Shown: positions 23,020 through 33,263, counted from the stretch's first letter. The stretch is DNA of 36,366 nt from Welwitschia mirabilis (GCA_051453625.1 JBOZIK010000001.1:202671462-202707827), one strand, 5' to 3'. Translations and numbers: made by a program. The notes: a model not told the origin generated them from the sequence alone.

Positions 23020-23705
23020 GTCTTATGTTTAAGCACAAATCTTGCATTATTTTGGTATCTTTAAGTTTAACATGTCTAAAAAATAATTAAAATTATTATC
23101 TCAATTGAAAATGAGTTAAAATTTTTATGAAATTCAAATTATTAAGTGTTTTTCTGATCATATTTTGCATTATCATTTGGTATTATATTGTGATCTCAAA
23201 GGGTATCTTTTAAATGTGTAATTCATAAGTGTTTCTGATCATCATTTTTGGTAAAATTGTGTTTTTCTCAAATTTGTACATATTCAAAACTTGTCTCATT
23301 TAAAAGTACAAAATTTTTGTCTTTTCAAAATGCCTAAATGTGTTTCAAAATTTTGGCTTATCATTTTTCATCTTTTGGTACCAACATAGGGGGATAGAAT
23401 ATGATTATTATTTGTGACCATTTATCTAAATTTTATATTTATTTGCCATTGATGTCAAAGGGGAGATATAATGGTAGTGTACTTTCAAAAGTTTTTTTTA
23501 AAGATATTGAAATATTTAGCTTTCAAATGTTTATGTATTTAGTCAAAGAAAAATAAGTAATTGTATCTTACTCTTTGCTTTGCCTTAATGTAAGGGGGGG
23601 TTTTGATTTTTAATGTGTACTTAAAAGTGTTTGGTGAACGAGCTTAAATTGTTTAAGATTTTTAAAATTACTTAATTGTTTGCCATGAATGTCAAAGAGG
23701 GAAAT
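23020..23705 (+). mobile_element. Truncated 3' internal end of Sirevirus-like element (unit 0)
   Basis: This segment is collinear with 28847-29469 and 31254-31932, from GTCTTATGTTTAAGCACAA through G-rich runs to the LTR start. It is therefore the 3' end of a retroelement interior whose upstream part is missing. It contains several purine or G runs (about 23389, 23460, 23594 and 23697), a multiple polypurine tract layout known from Sireviruses. It begins abruptly inside the older minus-strand gene. No protein is encoded. Confidence 0.75.
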
Positions 23706-25041
23706 TATTAGATTATATTCGTCAATTGATGTTAAACTAATTTCTCTTGTGTAGTGCAATTTGTTACATATTATGGACAGATGAGATTGAGTCTTACAGG
23801 TGAAATAATTGGACCAAAATGCACTAAAAAATTTTTTTAGTTATGTTTACCTCCAGTGGAGGTTGACCGACTTCTAAAGGAGTAAACCGCACTTAAAGTA
23901 GTTGCAAAAGAAATGAACTAAACCCAAGGGGTTGACTAGATTATAAAGGGATCGACCGACCTATGATCTCAAGAATCAATAGTCCCAAACTAAGAGGAAA
24001 GGGGTTGACCGAATATTCATGGGGTCAACCGGATTTGAGGAATTGATAGTCAATATTCCCAAACCAAGAGAAGAAGGGTCAACCGGATTTTCATGGGGTC
24101 GACCAGACCTGAGAAGCTAATAGTCCATAGTTCTAGACTGAGATACAAGGGGTCGACTCGACCCAGGATGGGGTCGACTGAGTTCTCATGGGATCGACCA
24201 AATTTTTATGGGGTCAACCAGATGATGTAGAAAAGCAAAAGTTGTAAACATTATGTATCCATTACTTAGTTATTACCTAACCATTTTCTTGCTATTTATA
24301 GCCGTTGGAGGCATAGTTCATTTCTAATAAATTCTAGTAATCCTCCATTATAAATAACTAGGTAATAGATGACCTAGAGTTCTTTTTGGCACTTTTCTAA
24401 ATTAGTATATTCATTGTGGATCTGAAAGATTAAGTAGTGTTTTCATTAGAAAATCATTATATAGCTTCATATCTGATTAAGGATATCTATCTTTGGTAAA
24501 AGAACTACACTTATAATCAGATCTAAGGGCTTCATCATTGTATTATATTGGAGAAGAGCTCCATTCATTATACTTATACTAAATGTGTAATATCTGAACT
24601 ACCAAGGATGCATTGCATCACTTTTATTAATTTTAGAGGTTGAGACTTAGCCTATAAAAGTCTGTTATTAAAGGTTGAGAGTTAACCTGCAAAAGTCAGA
24701 TATTAAGGTTGAGACTTAATTACTTGTAAAGGTTACAGGTGAACTTGACAAAACTTGTAAAGTAACAGAGATCCAAGATCAAGCTTGAGAGAAGATGATC
24801 ATCGAAAGTGGAGTAGGAGAGTTTACAAACCACTATAAATCCTGTGTGCATCTAAATTAATAGTTTATGAGTTTTTATATTTTGATTCTTTACATTCAGT
24901 TTTTCATTTCTTATATGCACACTCTTGATTTTGTTATTATTACATGTAAACAGTGATTAGATAATTCTAATTTGTTTTTGAGTCTAATTTTTTTTGAAAG
25001 AACCTATGAATCCCCTCCCTCTAGGATTCTCGACTTTATCA
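23706..25041 (+). mobile_element. Sirevirus-like LTR 0
   Basis: The LTR starts TATTAGATTATATTCG (decayed TGTTAG) and ends TTTATCA, about 1336 bp. It is followed by a primer-binding-site-like sequence, so it acts as the 5' LTR of the unit that continues right. It is homologous over its length to 29470-30434 and 31933-33263, with differences I judge at roughly 15 percent in the first 120 bases. It contains an array of GGTCGACC-type palindromes (23861-24222), TATA-like words (TATTTATA at 24293-24300, TTATAAATAA at 24349), and a short repeat of GTTGAGACTTAGCCTATAAAAGTC in the region 24638-24720. Confidence 0.85.
23861..24222 (+). repeat. Array of GGGGTCGACC(G/A)GA palindromic motifs in LTR 0
   Basis: About a dozen copies of a motif with consensus GGGGTCGACCGGA occur at irregular spacing of around 30 bp, some decayed to GGTTGACC or GGTCAACC. 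They lie just upstream of TATA-like words. Three larger repeats of about 75 bp, each carrying an AATAGTC...CAAGAG block, underlie the array. Palindromic repeats in this position are a known trait of Sirevirus LTRs and are thought to be regulatory. Equivalent arrays lie at about 29622-29990 and 32085-32452. Confidence 0.8.
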
Positions 25042-25043
25042 TT

Positions 25044-25055
25044 TGGTAGTAGATA
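25044..25055 (+). other. Degenerate tRNA-iMet primer-binding site
   Basis: TGGTAGTAGATA lies two bases after the LTR end and matches the consensus TGGTATCAGAGC at 8 of 12 positions, the first five exactly. Its place fixes the LTR 3' edge at 25041 and the element's plus orientation. Confidence 0.7.
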
Positions 25056-25106
25056 TTAGGTTAGTATTTAAGAGATTTTTTAGATCTAGACTTAAGAACC
25101 CTAAAA

Positions 25107-26390
25107 ATGAGTAACCTAACTAATGGATTTTCAACTAGTCATTCATCCATATTTGATGGTTTAAACTATGCCTATTAAAAAGCTAGGATGAGAATTTTTC
25201 TTAGATCTCTAGATGCTAATGTAGAAGAAGTTATATACAAATGTCATACTATGCTTATGGTAACCCAAACAGATGCAAATAGTAATACTATATTAGTTCC
25301 CAAATCTAGAGAATAATGGACTCTCTCAGATAAAATAAAAGACACCATAGATGCCTGTGCTCTTAATGCTATTTTTTATGCAGTGTGTGCAGATGAATTT
25401 AAAAGAATTATAAAATGTAACTATGTGAAAAAAGTTTGGGATATTTTAGAAATTGCATATGAAGGAACATCCACTGTTAAACAAGAAAAACTACAAATTC
25501 TTATTTCTAGATTTGAAGATATTCATATGGATGATGAAGAAACCTTGTAGGAATATTTTGCTAGACTTATAGATATAGTAAACTTAATGGCAAGCCTCAG
25601 AGAACACATGAAAGAAAGAAAGATGGTAAGAAAAGTATTGAGATCCCTACTCAAGAGATTTAAACTGAAGGCAACAACCATCGAAGAAAGCAAAAACATC
25701 AGTTCCATGGCATTGGAAGAACTTCAAGGTAATCTTCAAATCTATAAACTTAAATTTACTAAAGATAGAAGAAAAGTATTGCTTTAAAATGTGTACAAGG
25801 GAATTACAGATCTAACATGTCAGATCAAGAACTTAATAATGATGAAGTGGATTTTCTAGCCAAGCATTTCAAAAGGTTTCTCTACAGGAAAAAGGAAGGA
25901 GAATCAAGTAGAAATCCAAGGAGAAGCAACCCAAAACAAAGAAAAGAGTAACAAAAGGGAAAAGAAATCCAGTGCTATTCATGCAAAGGATTTGAATATA
26001 TGGCCAATGAATATCCCAACACCAGAAGAGAAAATAGGAAGCCTAAAAACACCTCATTCATGGCAACTTGGATTAATGATAATGATGAAAATGAAGAGAA
26101 CTACTCAGATTATGGATCAGATAGAGAGAGGAGGTTATCTTTCATGGCTCTAGTACCATCACTCAAAAATGTGCCAAGTACTGTAATTCCCAATGACTTG
26201 GATATGATTGATAAAGAAAAAGATGAGCTAAGAGATACCTATTAAGAGTTGTATGAAGAGTATTAGAAGCTCATTAAGAGAATCAATGAGTCGAACAAAA
26301 TGGTGAAGATCATTGAAAAAGAAAAGGAGAAAGTGGAAGAGAAGTACAAGGTTCTCAAATCCAATAACATCTTGTTAACTACTTAGGTAA
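25107..26390 (+). pseudogene. Ty1/copia (Sirevirus-like) gag, decayed
   Basis: The ATG at 25107 opens MSNLTNGFSTSHSSIFDGLN, a copia gag start with the DUF4219 pattern (PxFDGxNYxxWKxRM; the W is a stop here). The UBN2 gag core follows: VKKVWDILEIAYEGTSTVKQ, LISRFEDIHMDDEETL, EYFARLIDIV, KVLRSLLKRFKLKATTIEES, and MALEELQGNLQIYKLK to about 25760. A frameshift near 25780 moves the frame. SDQELNNDEVDFLAKHFKRF then leads to a zinc knuckle at 25973-26017, CYSCKGFEYMANEYP, in which the CX2CX4HX4C His and last Cys are both Tyr. An acidic stretch and a Lys/Glu coiled coil (about 26220-26380) follow. Gag would form the particle and package RNA. At least four in-frame stops make it dead. Confidence 0.9.
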
Positions 26391-26764
26391 ACAATATTTT
26401 ATTTTTTGTAAATAAGCTTTTTGGTATTTCATCTAAATTAGAACAGATTCTTGAAATATGAAAGCCAAATGGAGATAAATCAGGTATTGTTTTGGAGCAC
26501 AAATATCATGAAATTAGGTAAACCAAACAGGTATGTATGTGCCTAATCTTTTGTGAAATTTTTATGGTAGATTTGGTCATTCTAAACCTTTTTATAAAGT
26601 TAGATATTTGATGTTTTTCTTTCTAAAAATATGAACTCATTACCATTTAAATTTATTCCTAAAAAAATGCACCACCTAAGTTAAATAAGATTAAGTGGGT
26701 TAAAGCTAATAATCTCCAAAGCTTTCTGACATAGATAGATTATAAAGGATTACATTTGAACAGT

Positions 26765-27204
26765 TGGTATTTAGATAGTGGTTGCTCAATGCATATAACA
26801 AAAGATAGATTAAGCTTTCAGTACTTGAAGAGCATAAATGAAGGAGAAGCTATTTTTTAGAACAACTAAACAGTGAAAATAGAAGGTATAGGAAGCATCA
26901 AAGAAGGTATGTTATCTAACCTTGATAATGTACTTTATGTGAATGGTTTACAGCATAATTTATTAAGTCTTAGTCAACTTTATGATAAAGGGAATAGAAT
27001 ATTTTTGTTAAATCGAAATGAATTGTTGAGAATAATAAAATGAATGTTTCTATTTTTCATGTAAAACATATTAATAATGCTTATAGATTAGATGTCAAAT
27101 CATTTAATCAAATGTTCCATGCAAACCAAAACTTTAGAAAAGATGTTGATATAACTAAATGTTTTTCTGTAAATTATAATGCAACCTCTAGTTTACATAA
27201 TTAA
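26765..27204 (+). pseudogene. Copia protease / gag-pre-integrase remnant
   Basis: WYLDSGCSMHIT at 26765 carries the aspartic protease active-site pattern of copia elements (WxLDSGCSxHMT). It is followed by FQYLKSINEGEA, IEGIGSIKEGML, NLDNVLYVNGLQHNLLSLSQ and LYDKGNRIFL, the usual sequence leading to the GAG-pre-integrase domain. After a shift, MNVSIFHVKHINNAYRLDV fits that domain. The frame matches that of the zinc knuckle. No integrase, reverse transcriptase or RNase H follows: recognisable pol ends near 27204 and the accessory ORF region begins about 400 bp later. The element therefore could not move on its own. Confidence 0.85.
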
Positions 27205-27263
27205 TTTAACTATCATGTATGCGATCTAGAGGTTAATACATCATCTCTTGGCTAATTATAGGG

Positions 27264-27477
27264 TGGTCAAGTGGAACTATAATCCAGTTAACTGATTGGT
27301 CGACTAGACTAAGATATCAAACACTTAGACACCTTTTAGTACTGTAGATCCATGTCTCGATTAGGTCGACTAGATGTTTAAGTAATCAATTAGAACTGGT
27401 GAATTATAGTGTAGAAGTACAATCTATGGACTTGATTTCTTTCTCAAATTCACCTTATTTCCCTTAATCTATAAAAG
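27264..27477 (+). promoter_or_regulatory. Promoter-like segment before accessory ORF
   Basis: GGTCGACTAGA-type motifs occur at 27297-27303 and 27364-27370, with decayed versions nearby, followed about 100 bp later by a good TATA box, TCTATAAAAG at 27469-27477. This repeats the LTR layout of palindromic motif array followed by TATA box. The accessory ORF starts about 140 bp downstream. It could be an internal promoter or a fragment of a related LTR. Function is inferred from layout only. Confidence 0.45.
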
Positions 27478-27614
27478 AGATAAAACCATAACTTGATTTC
27501 ATTGTATTTTAGTTTCTCTAAGCCCTTAGATCTAGTGAGTTTCTTTCTAGATCTAGAGATGTTGCTATCAGATCTAGTGTTTTTCTTAGTACTCTTTATT
27601 TCAAAGGTCTTAGA

Positions 27615-28632
27615 ATAGCTGCCAGCTCTTCTAGAAGAGGTGCAAAAGAGGCTGGTTCAAGGGAACCTTCTACTTCTATCAAGGAATATGTAAAGAAGAA
27701 ATTGACAAGTTCTTTGACAAGTTTAAGAAGAAAGCTATGTGTCAAAAAAGGTCTATAGCCACATATGAACTTAGAGAACTCAGTAAGGTAATCTAGACTT
27801 GAAAGATAAGATATGAACTACTTCTTTAATGTCTTAGGCCCTATCTATCTTTTTGTTACTAAAATGTTTTATTTTAATACTTCTATTAATCATGATACTA
27901 GGATTTTGGAAATCCTTATTTTGAGTAAAAGGATAATAGTTACTATAAACCTCATTTTTAAGTTGACTGATCTTTCAAGGGGAGAATGTGAGGAATTTTG
28001 ACCTCTCAGAGACATCATAAAGGATAAACCTGTAGTAACCATGGAGCTTTATAGTAAAGTGCATTCTAGAAACATAATTTATTTACTTATTTATTAACTT
28101 CTAAATATCATTTCATCCATTTGATTTTTACTTATAACTTTCTTTTGTTAGCTAGCCATCGTGATGAGGTCTCTAGCTATAAATCATATTTGAGGTATTT
28201 GGTAAGAATTAAGCATTCTATTGATACTTCCATCATAATGTTGAAAAATATGGCTTCACAGTTAGAGTACCACAGAACTAGGGCTCTACCCTACTCTGTG
28301 CTTATCACTAAAATTTGTCATCATTTCTATGTTAATTTATATTCTTCTTTGGAGATACTTCATCCTTTATCATCCATTAGGCATGTGACTTTGTCTTGCA
28401 TGCATATTTTTATTCTTCAAAGAAATCCCCTTCTAAAATGCCAAAAGCAATATCTATAGATGAGACTCTTTTATATTTGAAATGGATTAACTCTCATACT
28501 AAGCATATAAAAGAAGCACTCATAGCAATCAGATATGACATTGTGGATACCTCAGCTAAAGGTACCAGCTCTACTCGTACTAGTGGAGATGAAGAAGATT
28601 CAGAGAAGGAATCTAAAGAAAAAGAAGAATAA
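27615..28632 (+). pseudogene. Accessory ORF, plant transposon-protein family (unit 1)
   Basis: The start reads IAASSSRRGAKEAG, with ATA where related proteins probably begin ATG. Then, in shifting frames, come KKKAMCQKRSIATYELRELS, a 62-codon open frame at 27813-28001 (FNVLGPIYLFVTKMFYFN, TINLIFKLTDLS), and a frame at 28121-28459 (SHRDEVSSYKSYLRYLV, RIKHSIDTSIIMLKNM, TRALPYSVLITKICHHFYVN). A last frame at 28396-28632 ends in the acidic, Ser-rich tail DEEDSEKESKEKEE. The pattern FY.N..., ID..I...M, LPYS.LIT.I...F matches the plant-specific 'putative plant transposon protein' family of LTR elements. Its biochemical role is unknown. The position between pol and the 3' LTR is that of the env-like or accessory ORF of Sireviruses. 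Two or more frameshifts make it a pseudogene. Confidence 0.7.
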
Positions 28633-29469
28633 GAAGAATAAGAGGAAGAATCATATTAAATCCTTTTTGTCTTTTAGATCATAGTTGTATTGTTCTCTAT
28701 TTTTCTTTTATTATTAAAAAGAGAGATTTATGCCTATTAGTGAATTTTGTCTTTTTAGATGTATGTTCTTTATAAGTATTTCTTTCTTTCTTTTTTAGTT
28801 TAAAACTTTGTAATGGTTTTTTTTGTTAATAAAACCTAGTCTTACGTTTGAGTGTAATTTTTGCATTATTTTTCTTTTTATAAGTGAAATATATTTAAAA
28901 AATAATTAGAATTATTATCTCAATTAAAAATGAGTTAAAATTTTTATGAGAATCCACTTATTGAGTGTTTTTTGATTATAATTTGCATTATCATTTGGTA
29001 TTGTATTTTGTTCTTAAAGGGTATTATTTAAATATGTAATTCATAAGTGTTTCTAATCATCATTTTTATAAAATTATGTTTTCTCAAATTTGTGCTCATT
29101 CAAAAATTATTTCATTTAAAAGCACAAAGCTTTTTGTTTATTTAAAATGCCTAAATCTGTTTCAAAATTTTGGCTTATCATTATTTATCATTCGGTACCA
29201 ACATAAGGGGAGAGTAGTCATGGTTGTTTATCTAAATTTTATTTTATTTGCCATTGATCTCAAAGGGGAAGAAATGATGGTAGTGTGCTTTCAAAAGTCT
29301 TTCTTAAGATATTGAGATATTGGTCTTTTCAAATGTTTATGTATTTACTCTTTTCTTAAATGTATATTTGCCTTGTTGTAAGGGGGATTTTTTTTCTTTT
29401 TAAATGTGTGCCTAAAAGTATTTGGTAAATGAGCTTAAGTTATTTGCCATCAATGTTAAAAGGGGGAAC
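28633..29469 (+). mobile_element. 3' internal non-coding region with multiple polypurine runs (unit 1)
   Basis: This region is collinear with 31067-31932 and, from 28847, with 23020-23705. TTAATAAAACC near 28829 resembles a plant polyadenylation signal for the accessory ORF. Purine or G runs occur at about 29205, 29260, 29382 and 29460; the last directly precedes the LTR start. TTGCCATTGATCTCAAAGGGG (about 29248) recurs near 29441 in a variant form. An apparent ORF at 29076-29315 is not conserved as protein between copies. Confidence 0.7.
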
Positions 29470-30434
29470 TATTAGATTATATTTGCCAACTGATATCAAA
29501 CTAATTTCTTTGGTGTAGTGAAAATTATTACATATTATGTACAAATGAGATTGAGTTTTGTAAATGAAATATTTGGATCAAAATACACTAAAGAAACTAC
29601 TCAGTTATCTTTACCTCTAGTGGGGCTCGAACAGATTCTATAAAGAATCGACCACACCTAAAGTACTCACAAAGAAATAGACTGAATCTAGAGGGGTCGA
29701 TTAGATTCTAAAGGAGTCAACTGACCTATGATATCAAAGAATCAATAGTCCCAGACCAAGAGGAAAGGGATTAACTATATATTCATGGTGTCAACCAAAT
29801 TTGAGAAACTGATAGTCAATAGTCCCAGACCAAGAGGAGAGGATCAACCAAATTTTCATGGAGTCGATCAGACCTAAAAAGCTAATAGTCCATAGCTCTA
29901 GACCAAGAGACAGGGGTCAACCAAATCCAAGATGGGGTCAATCAAGTTATCATGGGATAAACTAAATTTTTATGGGATTCAACTGGATGGTGTAAAAAAG
30001 CAAAAGTTGTAAATGTTATGTATTCATACCTAATCATTACCTAGCTATTTTCTAGTCATTTATAGCTGTTGGGATGCAATTCATTTGTAATAAATCCTAG
30101 TAACCCTCCATTATAAATAGCTAAGCAAGAGATCACCTAGAGATCTTTTGGCACTTTTCTAAATTGGTGTATTCATTATGGATCTGAAATATTAAGTGGT
30201 TTTTTTTTCATTAGCACATCATTGTATACCTTCATATCTAATTGGGGAGATCTATTATTGGCGAAAGAACTTCACTCAGAATCAGAACTAAGGACTTCAT
30301 CATTGTATTCTATTGGAGAAGAGCTCTATTCATTATACTGATATTGAACGTGTGATATTAGAGCTATCAAGGCTGCATTGCATAACTGCTATTTGACTTC
30401 AAAGGTTGAAACTTAGCCTGTAAAAGTCTGTTGT
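29470..30434 (+). mobile_element. Sirevirus-like LTR 1, truncated by gap
   Basis: Starts TATTAGATTATATTTGCC and is homologous to LTR 0 through TAAAAGTCTGTTGT, about 965 bp, where a 100-N gap begins. The missing third of the LTR and whatever followed it are hidden. Many CG-containing motifs of LTR 0 appear here with CG changed to CA or TG, as expected from deamination of methylated cytosine. It is thus not a recent copy of LTR 0. Confidence 0.85.
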
Positions 30435-30534
30435 NNNNNNNNNNNNNNNNNNNNNNNNNNNNNNNNNNNNNNNNNNNNNNNNNNNNNNNNNNNNNNNNNN
30501 NNNNNNNNNNNNNNNNNNNNNNNNNNNNNNNNNN
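30435..30534. other. Assembly gap, 100 N
   Basis: A placeholder gap inside the tandem retroelement array. LTR 1 enters from the left and the middle of accessory ORF unit 2 exits on the right. The real missing length could be kilobases, including gag and pol. Confidence 0.99.
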
Positions 30535-31066
30535 ATATCGCTTTATTCATTTGATCTTTACTTATTATTTTCTTCATTTCTCTGGCCATCATGATGAGGC
30601 CTCTAGCTATAGGGCATATTTAATGTATTTGGTAAGAATTAAGCATTCTATTGATGCCCCTATCATAACATTGAAAAATATGGCTTTAAAGTTGGAGTAC
30701 CATAGAACTAGGGCTCTACCCTACTCTGTGCTTATCACTATAATATGTCATCATTTTCATGTTAATCTGCAGTCTTCTTTGGAGACACTTTAGCCTTTGT
30801 CACCCATTACACATGCAACTTTGTTTCGCATACATATCTTTGCTCCTTCGAAGAAATATCCTTCTAAAATCCCAAAAGCAAAATCTCCAAATGAGACTCT
30901 TTCATATTTGAAATGGATTGACTCTTGCACCAAGCGTATGAAAGAAGCACTCATCGCAGTTGTATATGACATTATGGATACCTCAGCTAAAGGTACCAGC
31001 TTTGCTCATACTGGTGGAGATGAAAAAGATTCAAAGGAGGAATCTGAAGAAGAAGAAGAAGAATAG
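30535..31066 (+). pseudogene. Accessory ORF, plant transposon-protein family (unit 2, 5' part hidden)
   Basis: One frame runs from the gap to a stop at 31066 with a single internal TAG at 30791-30793, about 177 codons. It shows FSGHHDEASSYRAYLMYLV, RIKHSIDAPIITLKNMA, TRALPYSVLITIICHHF, PSKIPKAKSPNETLSYLKW and KRMKEALIAVVYDIMDTSA. It ends in the acidic tail DEKDSKEESEEEEEE. It is the same protein as unit 1 (28121-28632) and better preserved, since no frameshift is needed. Its N-terminal half lies in the gap. The frame at 30790-30972 on the minus strand is its shadow. The family's function is unknown. Confidence 0.75.
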
Positions 31067-31932
31067 AAATAATCAAATTAAATCCTTCTTATCTTTTAAA
31101 TCATATTTGTATTATTCTCTCTTTTGCTTTTATTGTTAAAAAGAGAGATTTGTTCTTGTTAGTAATTTTTTAGATGTATGCTCTTGATGAGCACTTCTAT
31201 CTTTTTTTTGTAGTTTGAAACTTTGTAATGGTTTTTTTTTGTTCATAAAATCTAGTCTTATGTTTAAGCACAATTCTTACATCATTTTGGTATTTTTAAT
31301 TTTGACATGTTTGAAAAATAACTAAATTATTATCTCAATTGAAAATGAGTTAAAATTTTTTTAGAAAATCAAATTATTGAGTGTTTTTCTAATCATATTT
31401 TGCATTATCATTTGGTATTGCATTGTGTTTTAAAGGGTATCTTTTAAAGGTGTAATTCATAAGTGCTTTTGATCATTATTTTTGGTAAAATTGTGTTTTT
31501 CTTAAATTTGTACATATTAAAACTTGTCTCATTTAAAAGCACAAAATTTTTGTGTATTTAAAATAATGTGTTTTAAAATTTTGGCTTATCATTGTTCATC
31601 TTTTAGTACCAGCATAGTGGAAGAGAATATGATTGTTATTTGTGACATTTATCTAAATTTTATATTTATTTACCATTCATATCAAAGGGGAAGAGATAAT
31701 GGTAGTGTGATTACAAAAGTTTTTCTTAAGATATTAAAATATTAAGCTTTCAAATATTTATGTGTTTAGTCAAAGGGAAAGAAATGATTGTATGTTACTC
31801 TTTGCTTTGCCTTAATGTAAGGGGGAGTTTTGATTTTTAATGTGTACTTAAAAGTATTTGGTAAATGAGCTTAAATTTTTTCCAAGTTTTAAAATTACTT
31901 AATTGTTTACCATTAATGTCAAAGGAGGAGAT
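31067..31932 (+). mobile_element. 3' internal non-coding region with multiple polypurine runs (unit 2)
   Basis: Collinear with 28633-29469 and with 23020-23705. Contains AAGGGGAAGAGA near 31685, AAGGGGGAGTTTT near 31819, and AAAGGAGGAGAT directly before the LTR at 31933. The last is the expected primary polypurine tract. The ORF at 31524-31745 is not conserved as protein and is taken as chance. Confidence 0.75.
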
Positions 31933-33263
31933 TGTTAGATTATATTTACCAATTAATGTCAAACTAATTTCTCATGTGTAGTGCAAATTATGACATATTA
32001 TGTGCAAATGAGATTGAGTTTTGTAGGTGAAAGAATTAGACCAAAATGCATTAGAAAAACTATTCAGTTATGTTTACCTTTAGTGGGGGTTGACCAGATT
32101 TTAAAGGGGTTGACCACATCTAAAGTAGTTGCAAAAGAAATGAACTGAACCTAGAGGGACCAATCAGATTATAAAGGAGTTGATCAACCTGTGATCTTAA
32201 GAATCAATAGTTCCAGACCAAGAGGAAAGAAGTCAACCGAATATTCATAGGGTCAACCAGATTTGAGAAACTGATAATTAATAGTCGTAGACTGAGAGAA
32301 GAGGGGTCGACTAGATTTTCATGAGGTCGACTGAACCTTAGAAGCTGACAGTCCATAGTTCTAGACCGAGAGACAAAGGATCAATCGGACCCAAGATTGG
32401 ATTGACTAAGTTCTCATGGGGTCAACTAGATTTTTATGGGATCGACTAGACGGTGTGGAAAAGCATAATTTTAAATGTTATGTATCTGTTACCTAACCAT
32501 TACCNNNNNNNNNNNNNNNNNNNNNNNNNNNNNNNNNNNNNNNNNCATTTGTAATAAACTCTAGTAACCCTCCATTATAAATAGCTAAGCAAGAGATAAC
32601 CTACAGATCTTTTTGGTATTTTTCTAAATTGGTATATTTATTATAAATCTAAAAGATCAAGTGGCGTTTTCATTGGCATGTCATTATATAGCTTCATATT
32701 TGATTGAGGAGATCTATCCTTGGCAAAAGAACTACACTCAAAATCAAATCTAAGGGCTTCATCATTGTATTTTATTGGAGAAGAGTACTGATACTAAACG
32801 CGTGATATCTAAGCTACCAAAGCTGCATTACATCACTTCTATTAATTTTAAATGTTGAGACTTAGCCTACAAAAGTCCGTTATTAAAGGTTGAGAATTAG
32901 CTTGCAAAAATACAATGTTAATGTTGAGACTTAGCCTATAAAAGTCTACTTGTAAGGGTTACAAGTAAGCCTAGCAAAACTTGTGGGGTAACAGAGATCC
33001 GAGATAAAGGTTAAAAAAAGCTAATCATCAAGAGTGGAGTAGGGAAGTTCCCGAACCACTATAAAACCTATGTGCATCTAAATTGATAGTTTATGAGTTT
33101 CTTTCTTTTGATTCTTTACATTCAGTTTTTTATTTCTTATATGCACATTCTTGATTTCGTTACTATTACATGTGAATAGTGATTAAATAACTTTAATTTA
33201 TTTTTTAGTGTAAGTTTTTTAAAAGAACCTATTCATCCCTCCTATAGGATTCTTAATCCTATC
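31933..33263 (+). mobile_element. Sirevirus-like LTR 2 (3' LTR)
   Basis: Starts with an intact TGTTAGATTATATTTACC and ends TCCTATCA, about 1331 bp including a 41-N gap, nearly the same length as LTR 0. No primer-binding site follows, so this is the 3' end of the array. Carries the GGTCGACC-type motif array (about 32085-32452) and three units of the GTTGAGACTTAGCCTA...AAAAGTC repeat (32854-32945). The next base on the right lies in the minus-strand transposon-protein gene. Confidence 0.85.
32505..32545. other. Assembly gap, 41 N
   Basis: Forty-one undetermined bases inside LTR 2. Comparison with LTR 0 suggests the true gap is about the same size. Confidence 0.99.

Noticed and set aside
23861-24222. 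CRISPR-like array
   Set aside because: Motifs are short, irregularly spaced and decayed, lie inside an LTR, and the genome is plant.
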